From DASZJY01 sp036260255 (lineage in GTDB: Bacteria > Actinomycetota > Acidimicrobiia > Acidimicrobiales > AC-14): DNA of 41,187 nucleotides. Numbering within the stretch: the first letter of the stretch is position 1; each line of letters opens with the position of its first letter. The stretch spans positions 1-41,187 of the forward strand of contig DATAAF010000091.1 in the NCBI GenBank assembly GCA_036260255.1, written 5' to 3'. The translations under genes and the position numbers were made by a program. The notes below the pieces were generated by a model. It was given only the letters and a program-made list of their open reading frames with translations, did no database searches and was not told where the DNA came from. This document shows positions 31,752 to 39,071 of the stretch, piece by piece.

Positions 31752-32054
31752 TCAGCGCGCGTTCAGCTCGGCGATCACGTCGGTGCGGTGCACGATCGAC
31801 CGTGCCGTGTCGAGGCGCCGGGCGAGCGTCTCCGGGTCGAGCCCGAAGGCGCCGGGGGGGAGCTCCACGCGGTCGTGCGCCGAGCGGACGACGACGCCGT
31901 CGGCGACTGCGATGTCCTCGATCCACTCCCAACGAATGAGGGTGCGGCCGTCACCCGGGCCGAACGACGAGATCCCGTGCAGGTCCACCCGCACGACGAC
32001 CTTGGGCCCGAACGGCCGCTTCCGGACGACGAAGTCCGCAACCCTCTGGCCCAC
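31752..32054 (-). CDS. Small soluble protein, PH-like
   Basis: 100 aa from GTG at 32054, placed by TACAGT 6 bases upstream. The beta-rich first two-thirds (KVVVRVDLHGISSFGPGDG, then LIRWEWIEDIAV) and a C-terminal helix (DPETLARRLDTARSIVHRTD) resemble small bacterial PH-domain proteins, but this is a fold-level impression. There are no catalytic residues. It is the first gene of the amino-acid transporter operon. Confidence 0.6.
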   Translation of the reverse strand: MGQRVADFVVRKRPFGPKVVVRVDLHGISSFGPGDGRTLIRWEWIEDIAVADGVVVRSAHDRVELPPGAFGLDPETLARRLDTARSIVHRTDVIAELNAR

Positions 32055-32060
32055 GGCCGA

Positions 32061-32066
32061 ACTGTA
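32061..32066 (-). promoter_or_regulatory. -10 box, leaderless promoter of the transporter operon
   Basis: TACAGT on the minus strand, 6 bases before GTG at 32054. It is the likely start of transcription for 32054 through gluD. Confidence 0.6.
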
Positions 32067-32186
32067 CCGCCGCCGCCTGAGTCGGGATGGTCAGCCGGAC
32101 CGCGGGCGACCGGTCGCGGTGGTGAGCCGGGCGGCCGAGCACTAGCGGCGCATGGCAGGGCGCGGTACAACGTCGTCTGACGGAGG

Positions 32187-32202
32187 CCCGACAACGGTCG
32201 GG
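32187..32202 (+). promoter_or_regulatory. Small hairpin upstream of the RTX-gene ribosome site
   Basis: CCCGAC, loop AACG, GTCGGG, ending 15 bases before AAGGAGGAG. It may modulate translation or mRNA stability. It is short, so chance is possible. Confidence 0.3.
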
Positions 32203-32227
32203 GAGGGGCGACCCGTAAGGAGGAGAC

Positions 32228-33210
32228 ATGCAAGCCACCCATCGCAGGGCTCTGACGTGGATGGGCGTCGCGCTGGCGGTGCTCTTGTGGGCCAACCCGG
32301 CCGGTGGCGCCCTGACCGGGGTCGGGGGGAGCGCCACCCTCCTGCCCGCCCCGCCTCCCAGCGTCGACCTCGACCAGCTCACGAGCAACACCCAGGCGTT
32401 CGTCTTCGCCGAGCGGACGTGCTTCATCCTGCCCACGAACCTGCGGGTCGACGTGGTGAACCCGGTCGGGACCTTCACCCAGACCACCACCCAGCCGGGG
32501 ACGATCCCGACCGGGACCCCGGTGGACAGCTACTACGTGCACACCGACATCCCCGGTACGACCGGCCAGGCGTCCTTCACCGGGGCGCTCGTGTTCGACC
32601 GCCCGGTGATCGGCCTCGTCTACCGCATCCCCACCCTCAACGCCAGCGATCCCATCGTCGGCGCTCCGGGCACCACCTATCCCTCGACCGCGACGTGGGC
32701 CCGGGGGTACGAAGAGGAAACCGACACCGTCACCGTCTCGGCGGACAGGCGCACGGTGACGTTCAACAACCGCATCTTCGAGTGGCAGGACGAGCTGCGC
32801 ATCATCACCGAAGGCACCTGCGAGCCCGGCGTCGTCCCGTGCACCATCACCGGAGCGGGGACGATCGTCGGGACCGAAGGCGACGACGTCATCTGCGGTT
32901 CACCGGGGCCCGACCGCATCGCCGCCCTCGGCGGCAACGACACCGTCTTCGCCGGTGGCGGCGACGACGAGGTCTCCGCTGGGGCAGGCAACGACACCGT
33001 CTTCGGCGGCGATGGGAACGACAGCCTGGCGGGGGGAACGACCGGCTTTACGGCGGCCCCGGCTTCGACCGCCTGTCCGGAGGCGCCGGCGACGACCTCC
33101 TCTTCACGGCGAACGGCGATCCCGGCGACCAGTCGGTCGGGGGCCCGCACATCGCGGGTGACGTCTGCCAGAGGGACCCCGGCGACGCCGTCGCCGAGTG
33201 CAATCCTTGA
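32228..33210 (+). pseudogene. Secreted RTX-repeat protein, broken by one frameshift
   Basis: ATG at 32228 follows an excellent ribosome site (AAGGAGGAG). A signal peptide (LTWMGVALAVLLWANPAGG) precedes a beta-rich domain of about 190 residues, then calcium-binding nonapeptide repeats: GTEGDDVICG, GGNDTVFAGGGDDEVSAG and AGNDTVFGGDGNDSLAGG. At the G6 run 33031-33036 the frame is lost. The next frame continues perfectly (NDRLYGGPGFDRLSGGAGDD) and stops at 33208-33210. One extra G would give an intact protein of about 327 aa. Read without correction, translation runs to 33247, into the terminator hairpin. Causes could be a real mutation, phase variation at the G run, or a sequencing error. RTX repeats bind Ca outside the cell; function otherwise unknown. 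Confidence 0.8.
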
Positions 33211-33218
33211 CCGCTCGC

Positions 33219-33270
33219 CGAACCGGCGGTCGATGTACCAGCTATGACCAGTACATCCACCGCCGGTTCG
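33219..33270. terminator. Bidirectional terminator, 20-bp stem
   Basis: Arms 33219-33238 and 33251-33270 are complementary over 20 bases with one mismatch, around a 12-base loop. It lies in the 66-base gap between the ends of the RTX gene and the convergent DksA-like gene. It lacks a long T run, so Rho-independence is uncertain, but position and stem length are convincing. Confidence 0.7.
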
Positions 33271-33276
33271 AGGAGG

Positions 33277-33615
33277 TCACCGCCGTGAGGCGCAGTTGAT
33301 GCAGAGGCGGGCGGCGGGGGCGGCTTCCAGGCGCGCCGTGGCGATGTCCTGGCCGCAGCTCTCGCACTTGCCGTAGGTGCCGGCGTCGAACTTGGCGAGA
33401 GCGTCCTCGACCTCTCCCAGCGACTCCTGGAGCGACGTGGCCAACGCCTCGACCTCGGCCCGCTCGGCGGTCACCTGGCTCGAGTCGGCGAAGTTGTGGT
33501 CGAACGACAGGGAGCCCGAACCGCCGTAGCCCAGTTCGGCCAAGCGTCGGGTGAGCTGGGCCTTCTCGGCTTCGAGCTCGCGCCGGAGGTCTCCCAGAAG
33601 TGCCTCGCTCTGCAC
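33277..33615 (-). CDS. DksA/TraR-type zinc-finger protein
   Basis: 112 aa from GTG at 33615 (TAGGCT 6 bases upstream). A long helical hairpin comes first (LLGDLRRELEAEKAQLTRRL, then AEVEALATSLQESLGEVEDA). The C-terminal zinc finger is GKCESCGQDI ... LCINCASRR, a CxxC-x17-CxxC arrangement. The layout fits the DksA/TraR/RbpA-like group whose coiled coil reaches into the RNA polymerase secondary channel. The acidic tip of true DksA (DxxDxA) is not evident; FDHNFADSSQ lies near that place. A role in transcription control is likely, but whether ppGpp-linked is unknown. Confidence 0.85.
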   Translation of the reverse strand: MQSEALLGDLRRELEAEKAQLTRRLAELGYGGSGSLSFDHNFADSSQVTAERAEVEALATSLQESLGEVEDALAKFDAGTYGKCESCGQDIATARLEAAPAARLCINCASRR

Positions 33616-33621
33616 GGATCC

Positions 33622-33627
33622 AGCCTA
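33622..33627 (-). promoter_or_regulatory. -10 box of the DksA-like gene, overlapping the xer-like stop
   Basis: TAGGCT on the minus strand, 6 bases before GTG at 33615. Its TAG is the stop codon of the Xer-like gene, the same trick as at aroH. Confidence 0.6.
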
Positions 33628-34551
33628 CCCGCTGACCCCCGCCCGCGGATGAGCGGCGTCGTATACCCGCCGCAGCTGGTCGGCGGGGAGCCGCGCGCTC
33701 GGCTCGGCGGCGCCGGTCGAGTGGCCCAACAGCTGGTGCACGACGCGCTCGTCCGCCCCTCGGGCGCGCATGTGGGCGGCGCACGAATGGCGGAGGACCT
33801 CGGGCGTGAGGCGGTCACCCAGCCCGACCCGCTGGCCGTGACGATGGACCACCCGCCACGCTCCCTGGCGGCTCAGGCGTCTCCCTCGGGCGTTCAGGAA
33901 GACGGCCTCGGCGTCGGCGCGCTCGGCCCAGCGGGGCGGCACCAGCGCTCCTCGGGCGGCCGGCGCCAACCACGCGGCCAGGGCCCGCTGGGCGGGGCGA
34001 GCGAACGGCACGACCCGCTCCTCGTGCCCTCTGGCGGCGATCCGCAGCCGCCCGGCCCCGAGGTCGACGTCGCCCAGCGAGAGGCCGACCAGCTCGGACA
34101 CCCGGAGCCCGGACGCGTAGAGGACCTCGAGGATGGCCCGGTCGCGGCGCGCCACCGCGTCGTCGCCCACCACCGCGCCGAGCAGGAGCAGCACCTCCTG
34201 CTCGGAAAGGGCCCTCGGCGCGCCCGCCGGCACCGGAGGCGGGCCCACGCCGGCGGCGGGGTTGACGACCGCGCCGCCCTCGTCGTGCATGAACCGGTGC
34301 ACGGCCCGCACCGAGACCAGCGCCCGGGCCACCGAGGCGGGAGCCTTCCCGGAAGCTCGCAGGAACCCGACGTACTCTTCGACGACCGCCTCGGTGACGT
34401 CTCGCAAACCCAGGTCGCGGCGGCGGAGGAAGTCCGCGTAGGCGGTGAGGTCCCTGCGGTAGGCGGCGAGGGTGTTCGCCGAACGGCCCTTCTCGGCGGC
34501 GAGCCAGGAGAGGAACCCCTCGGCCTCGGCCGGAAGGGGCGTCGCCGTCAC
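33625..34551 (-). CDS. Xer-family tyrosine-recombinase homologue lacking catalytic residues
   Basis: 308 aa from GTG at 34551, overlapping the ald stop (GTGA). Residues 1-95 form a typical Xer core-binding domain (EGFLSWLAAEKGRSANTLAA), and the rest follows XerC/XerD closely. Of the six catalytic positions (R, K, H, R, H, Y; E. coli XerD R148, K172, H244, R247, H270, Y279), R150, R254 and H277 remain. The Lys aligns to R174 (AARGHEERVVPF) and the HxxR His to E251 (LTPEVLRH). The nucleophile region, normally TTQxYTH, reads STGAAEPSARLPADQLRRVY, with Ala at the Tyr position. No other frame restores it. The pyrG-linked position matches mycobacterial xerD, so it may be the xerD-locus descendant turned into a DNA-binding or accessory protein. 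The reading frame is intact. Confidence 0.85.
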   Translation of the reverse strand: MTATPLPAEAEGFLSWLAAEKGRSANTLAAYRRDLTAYADFLRRRDLGLRDVTEAVVEEYVGFLRASGKAPASVARALVSVRAVHRFMHDEGGAVVNPAAGVGPPPVPAGAPRALSEQEVLLLLGAVVGDDAVARRDRAILEVLYASGLRVSELVGLSLGDVDLGAGRLRIAARGHEERVVPFARPAQRALAAWLAPAARGALVPPRWAERADAEAVFLNARGRRLSRQGAWRVVHRHGQRVGLGDRLTPEVLRHSCAAHMRARGADERVVHQLLGHSTGAAEPSARLPADQLRRVYDAAHPRAGVSG

Positions 34552-35663
34552 CCGCTCCCGAGGATGACGAGCGGGTCGACCGCCTCCTGGCCCAGGGCGT
34601 CGGCGACGACCGGGTTGGCCATGTGGCCTCCGACCGTGTTGACGCCGGCCACCAGGGTGGCGTCGCGCGCCACCGCGCCGGCCACCCCCAGGCTGGCGAG
34701 CTCCACGAGGTAGGGCAGGGTGGCGCTGGTCAGCGCATAGGTGGACGTGTGGGGGACGGCCCCGGGCACGTTTCCGACCGCGTAGTGGATGACCCCGTGG
34801 GCCTCGTAGACGGGGTCGGCGTGGGTCGTCTCGTGGATCGTCTCGATGCAGCCGCCCTGGTCGACGGCGACGTCGACCACGACCGCCGCCGGCTTCATCG
34901 ACCGCACCATGTCCTCGGTGACGAGGATCGGCGCCCGCCCCCCCGGCACCAGCACCGCCCCGATGACCAGATCGGCCTCGGCCACGACCCGCTCGATCAC
35001 GCCCCGGTTGGAGGCGAGCGTCATGATCCGGCCCCGGTGGATCTGGTCCACCCACCGGAGCCGGTCGAGGTTCTTGTCGAGGAGGAGGACCTCGGCCTCC
35101 ATGCCCTGGGCGATCCACGCCGCGTTCCAGCCCACGTTGCCCGCCCCCAGCACCACCACGCGCGCCGGTCGCACCCCCGGCGCGCCACCGAGGAGCACCC
35201 CCCGTCCACCGGAGTCGCGCTCGAGGTAGTGGGCGCCGATCTGGGGTGCCATGCGGCCCGCCACCTCGCTCATCGGCGCGAGCAGGGGCAGGGCGCCGCT
35301 CGTTGTCTGCACCGTCTCGTAGGCCAGCGCGGTGGCGCCCGCCTCGAGCAGTGCCTTGGCGACCGCCGGGTAGGCGGCCAGGTGGAGGTAGGTGAACAGC
35401 ACCAGATCGGGGCGCAGGTAGTCGTACTCGGCGGGCTGGGGCTCCTTGACCTTCACCACCAGCGCCGCTCCCCAGGCGTCGGTCGCAGCGACGAGGTCGG
35501 CGCCCGCCGTCCGGTACTCGTCGTCGGAGATCGACGAGTCGTCCCCAGCCCCCTTCTCCACGAGCACCCGGTGGCCGTGGGCCACCAGCTCCCGGGCACC
35601 GTCGGGCGTCAGGGCGACGCGGTGCTCACCCTCTTTGGTCTCTCGGGGGACACCGACGTCCAC
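34548..35663 (-). CDS. ald: Alanine dehydrogenase
   Basis: 371 aa from GTG at 35663. The family N-terminus VGVPRETKEGEHRVALTP carries the pyruvate-binding Arg; VKVKEP holds the Lys and YLHLAAYP the catalytic His. The NAD-binding Rossmann segment is VVVLGAGNVGWNAA, and VDVAVDQGGCIET and NVPGAVPHTSTYAL complete the Ald pattern. It interconverts alanine and pyruvate plus ammonium with NAD, linking nitrogen and carbon metabolism. TACGGT stands 6 bases before the start; the GAGGAG in that gap abuts the GTG and is too close to act as ribosome site. It is coupled to the Xer-like gene. Confidence 0.95.
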   Translation of the reverse strand: MDVGVPRETKEGEHRVALTPDGARELVAHGHRVLVEKGAGDDSSISDDEYRTAGADLVAATDAWGAALVVKVKEPQPAEYDYLRPDLVLFTYLHLAAYPAVAKALLEAGATALAYETVQTTSGALPLLAPMSEVAGRMAPQIGAHYLERDSGGRGVLLGGAPGVRPARVVVLGAGNVGWNAAWIAQGMEAEVLLLDKNLDRLRWVDQIHRGRIMTLASNRGVIERVVAEADLVIGAVLVPGGRAPILVTEDMVRSMKPAAVVVDVAVDQGGCIETIHETTHADPVYEAHGVIHYAVGNVPGAVPHTSTYALTSATLPYLVELASLGVAGAVARDATLVAGVNTVGGHMANPVVADALGQEAVDPLVILGSG

Positions 35664-35669
35664 CTCCTC

Positions 35670-35675
35670 ACCGTA
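35670..35675 (-). promoter_or_regulatory. -10 box, leaderless promoter of ald
   Basis: TACGGT on the minus strand, 6 bases before GTG at 35663. It probably also drives the Xer-like gene. Confidence 0.6.
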
Positions 35676-35783
35676 GTGGCGCGGTCCAGAGGGTCCTGTG
35701 AGTCCTACTAGAGTTCCCCGACCGTTTCGTTGCGATCCGTGGCGGGCGCGGAGACGCTTCCCCGATGGCAAGGAGATCGGCCG

Positions 35784-38396
35784 ATGAGGACCGAGGTTCC
35801 GGTGGCAGGACGCCGCCTGTGGGCCGTTCCCCTGGGCTTGGCGGTCATCGGTGCCCTGCTGCTGGGGAACGCCCCCGCCCGGGGGGCCTACCCGGGGGCC
35901 AACGGGCGGATCGCCTTCGAGTCGAACCGGGACGGCAACCTCGAGATCTACTCGATGAACCCGGACGGTTCCGACCAGGTGAACCTCACCCGGGACCCCG
36001 CCGAGGACACCGACCCGGTGTGGTCGCCCAACGGCACGAGGATCGCCTTCGTCAAGGCGTCGGAGGGGCACCGCAACATCTACGTGATGAACGCCGACGG
36101 GAGCGGCCAGACGAACCTGACGCCCGGGCCGGTGACCACCGGGCAGGGGAACGAGGGGACGAACCCGACCTGGTCGCCCGACGGGACGCGGATCGCCTAC
36201 GCCTCGAGCCAGGGCGAGATCTGGGTGATGAACGCCGACGGGAGCGGGAAGACGAACCTCACCAACACCCCTGCCACCGTGGCGGTCGAGATCGAGCCGG
36301 CGTGGTCGCCCGACGGCACCCGCATCGCCTACGTCCGCGCCTTCGACATCTGGGTGATGAACGCCGACGGCAGCGGCCAGCGCCCGCTCACGACCACGAC
36401 GGGGGCCCAGCAGGCCGAGAGGGCACCGGACTGGTCGCCGGACGGCTCCAGAATCGTCTACCAGAAGGTCGGCGCGGTCTGGGTCATGAACGCCGACGGG
36501 ACCGGCCAGATGCAGGTGGTGCCCAACTCCGTGCTCCCCGCCTGGTCGCCCGACGGCACCAGGATCGTCTTCTCGTCGAGCTCCTTCGGCGCCCAGAACG
36601 GGCCCGACATCTTCACCGCGAACGCCGACGGGACGAACGTGACCCGGCTCCCGACTGCACCCAACTTCACCGATACCGATCCCAACTGGGGGACGGCTGC
36701 TGCTCCGCCGCCGACGACCACCACGACACTGGCCCCGACCACCACGACGACACTGCCTCCGACGACCACGACAACGGTGCCGCCGACGACGACCACGACC
36801 GTGCCGCCGACGACGACCACGACGACGGTGCCGCCGACGACGACGACGGTGCCGCCGACGACGACGACGCTCCCGCCCACCACGACGACGACGCTCCCGC
36901 CCACCACCACGACGACGGCGCCGACGACGACCACGACCGTGCCGCCGGCGACGACGACCACGACGGCGCCGACGACGACGGTGCCACCCACGACCACCAC
37001 GCTGCCGCCGGCGACGACGACGACGACGGTTCCCGCCACGACCACGACGACGACCCGACCGCCGCCCGGACCGGAACCGCGCATCGAGAGCATCCGCCCG
37101 AGCCGGGGCCCCGACGTCGGAGGCACCCAGGTCTGCGTCAGCGGCAGGAACCTCGCCGGGGGGACGGTCTTGTTGGACGGCATCCCGGTACCGACGACCC
37201 AGGAGCGGGGCGGGCGCGAGGCGAGGTTGTGCTTCGTCACGCCTCCCCATGCGCCCGGCGACGCCCAGATCACCGTGCGCACGCCGAACGGGAACGTCTC
37301 CAACCCCGTGCGGTTCCGCTTCGAGGCCACCCCGCCACCGGTCATCGAGCGCATCCGGCCCAGCCGCGGCCCCGACGTGGGAGGCACCACGGTGTGCCTG
37401 ACCGGCAGCAACCTCGACCAGGGAACGGTCCACGTGGACGGCAACCCGGTGCCCACGAGCCAGACGGGAGGTCCGCGCGGCACCTCGCTGTGCTTCGTCA
37501 CTCCTCCCCATGCGCCCGGCGACGCCCAGATCACCGTGCGCACACCGAACGGGAACGTCAGCAACACGGTGCGGTTCCGCTTCGAGGCCACCCCGCCACC
37601 GGTCATCGAGCGCATCCGGCCCAGCAGCGGCCCCGACGTGGGCGGCACCGAGGTCTGCTTGACGGGCCGCAACCTCGACCAGGGGACCGTCCACGTCGAC
37701 GGCGCCCCGGTGCCGACGACCCAACAGCGGGGCGGACGCGACGCTTCACTGTGTTTCACGACGCCTCCGCACGCTCCCGGCGACGCCCGGATCACCGTGC
37801 ATACGCCCAACGGCAACGTCAGCAACCCGGTGCGCTTCCGCTACGAAGCGACGCCGCCGCCCGAGATCGACCGCATCCGACCGAGCAGCGGCCCGGACGT
37901 GGGCGGCACCGATGTGTGCCTCACCGGCAGCAACCTCGACCAGGGGACGGTCCTGGTGGACGGCAACCCGGTGCCGACGACCGAACGAGGAGGTCCCAAG
38001 GAGCCCTCGCTGTGCTTCCTCACGCCTCCGCACGCGCCCGGCGACGCCCGGATCACCGTGCGCACACCGAACGGCAACGTCAGCAACCCGGTGCGCTTCC
38101 GCTACGAAGCCACGCCACCGCCGGTCATCGAACGGTTGAGTCCTGCGAGCGGCCCGGAAGCCGGGGGGACGCTCGTCTGTGTGAGAGGCGAGAACCTCAG
38201 CCAGGGGGTCGTCCACATCGATGGCAGCCCGGTCCCGACGACGCAGCGGGGCGGCGGCGGTCGCGAGGCCGTGGCGCTGTGCTTCACGACCCCTCCCCAC
38301 GCGGTGGGCGAGGTGACGATCACCGTGCGCACGCCCAACGGCAACGTCAGCAACCCGGTGCGGTTCCGCTACGAGCAAAATCGGCGGCCGCGCTGA
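35784..38396 (+). CDS. Secreted TolB-like beta-propeller with five TIG/IPT domains
   Basis: 870 aa from ATG at 35784 (AAGGAG 9 bases upstream). A signal peptide (LWAVPLGLAVIGALLLGNAP, cleavage near ARGA) leads into a six-bladed PD40/TolB-type propeller, seen as six repeats of WSPDGTRIAY with WVMNADGSGQ (about residues 40-305). A Thr/Pro-rich linker of about 120 residues follows (TTTTTLAPTTTTTLPP and similar). Five tandem IPT/TIG domains of about 87 residues end the protein, each with IRPSxGPDVGGT, VCLTGSNLDQGTV, LCFxTPPHAPGDA and TPNGNVSNPVRF. Each has two Cys, probably one disulfide. Propellers and TIG repeats bind proteins or glycans; this is likely a cell-surface adhesin or binding protein. 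No enzyme motif. It stands alone, divergent from ald. Confidence 0.85.
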   Translation: MRTEVPVAGRRLWAVPLGLAVIGALLLGNAPARGAYPGANGRIAFESNRDGNLEIYSMNPDGSDQVNLTRDPAEDTDPVWSPNGTRIAFVKASEGHRNIYVMNADGSGQTNLTPGPVTTGQGNEGTNPTWSPDGTRIAYASSQGEIWVMNADGSGKTNLTNTPATVAVEIEPAWSPDGTRIAYVRAFDIWVMNADGSGQRPLTTTTGAQQAERAPDWSPDGSRIVYQKVGAVWVMNADGTGQMQVVPNSVLPAWSPDGTRIVFSSSSFGAQNGPDIFTANADGTNVTRLPTAPNFTDTDPNWGTAAAPPPTTTTTLAPTTTTTLPPTTTTTVPPTTTTTVPPTTTTTTVPPTTTTVPPTTTTLPPTTTTTLPPTTTTTAPTTTTTVPPATTTTTAPTTTVPPTTTTLPPATTTTTVPATTTTTTRPPPGPEPRIESIRPSRGPDVGGTQVCVSGRNLAGGTVLLDGIPVPTTQERGGREARLCFVTPPHAPGDAQITVRTPNGNVSNPVRFRFEATPPPVIERIRPSRGPDVGGTTVCLTGSNLDQGTVHVDGNPVPTSQTGGPRGTSLCFVTPPHAPGDAQITVRTPNGNVSNTVRFRFEATPPPVIERIRPSSGPDVGGTEVCLTGRNLDQGTVHVDGAPVPTTQQRGGRDASLCFTTPPHAPGDARITVHTPNGNVSNPVRFRYEATPPPEIDRIRPSSGPDVGGTDVCLTGSNLDQGTVLVDGNPVPTTERGGPKEPSLCFLTPPHAPGDARITVRTPNGNVSNPVRFRYEATPPPVIERLSPASGPEAGGTLVCVRGENLSQGVVHIDGSPVPTTQRGGGGREAVALCFTTPPHAVGEVTITVRTPNGNVSNPVRFRYEQNRRPR
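36703..37068 (+). repeat. Thr/Pro-coding low-complexity tract
   Basis: About 366 bases encoding irregular TTTT(T)xPP units, joining the propeller and the TIG domains. It is less regular than the array at 2815-3192. It is a candidate for O-glycosylation and for length change by recombination. Confidence 0.85.
37078..38390 (+). repeat. Five tandem TIG-domain repeats, about 261-bp period
   Basis: Units begin near 37078, 37339, 37600, 37861 and 38119. Units 2-4 are the closest, sharing long identical DNA stretches around the LCFxTPPHAPGDA and TPNGNVSNPVRF codons. The fifth is the most divergent (LSPASGPEAGGT). Duplication within the array is therefore recent relative to the protein. Confidence 0.85.
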
Positions 38397-38519
38397 GCCA
38401 TCGTCGATTCTTCGCCCGCCACAAGCGGTAACCCCGCCCCGGGTGAATTGGGTGACGAAAGTGGTTGGAAATCGCGCTCTGAGCGGACCAGAACGGTCAG
38501 TTGATGCAGGGCCGGTCGT

Positions 38520-39071
38520 TCAGGCGTTGCCGGCCAGCGCCTCCCGGGCCAGGCACAGTCCGATGATGGACTTGGCGTCCACCAGCTCGCCCGCGTCGAT
38601 CAGGCGAGGGACGTCGTCGAGGGCGACCGTCTCCACGGTCATGTTCTCCTCCTCGACGCCGTGGGCGGTCGACTCGGTCGGCTCGAGCTCGGTGCCCAGG
38701 AAGATGTACGAGTACTCGTCCGAGAACCCCGGCGAGTTGTAGAACTCGACGAGCTTGCGCAGGTTGCCCGCCCGCACGCCGACCTCCTCCTCGAGCTCCC
38801 GCGCGGCGGTCACTTCGGGGGCCTCCCCGTCGACGTCGCGCTTGCCCGCGGGGATCTCCAGGAGCATGCGGTCGACGGCGGCCCGGTACTGCCGCACGAG
38901 CAGCACCTTGCCGTCGTCCCGGACCGCCACGACCGAGACGGCACCGGGATGGTGCACGATGTCCCGCTCGAAGGTCTCCCCCGACGGGTCGGCGAACGTC
39001 GCCTCGACGGTGGTGATCAGGTAGCCGTCGTGGACGACGCGCTCGCCCAGCTTGCGGAAGCCGTCCCCCAT
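38520..39071 (-). CDS. Nudix hydrolase, ADP-ribose pyrophosphatase type
   Basis: 183 aa from ATG at 39071, directly abutting the pyrG stop with no gap. The Nudix box is GEAPEVTAARELEEEVGV, with the REExEE metal-binding glutamates present. LLVRQYRAAVDRMLLEIPAG before it and EFYNSPGFSDE after it are typical of ADP-ribose pyrophosphatases, which split ADP-ribose to AMP and ribose-5-phosphate. The pyrG-nudix order matches mycobacteria (the pyrG-Rv1700 pair). Other nucleoside-diphosphate-linked substrates are possible. It ends the operon, 123 bases from the convergent TIG-repeat gene. Confidence 0.93.
   Translation of the reverse strand: MGDGFRKLGERVVHDGYLITTVEATFADPSGETFERDIVHHPGAVSVVAVRDDGKVLLVRQYRAAVDRMLLEIPAGKRDVDGEAPEVTAARELEEEVGVRAGNLRKLVEFYNSPGFSDEYSYIFLGTELEPTESTAHGVEEENMTVETVALDDVPRLIDAGELVDAKSIIGLCLAREALAGNA

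Noticed and set aside
32152..33210. Separate plus-strand gene in the second RTX frame
   Set aside because: Its upstream part is antisense-like noise; only the end continues the RTX repeats, so it is the frameshifted tail of one gene.
36458..37825. Long minus-strand ORF opposite the TIG/Thr region
   Set aside because: It is a by-product of GC-rich repeat coding on the plus strand; no ribosome site or domain.
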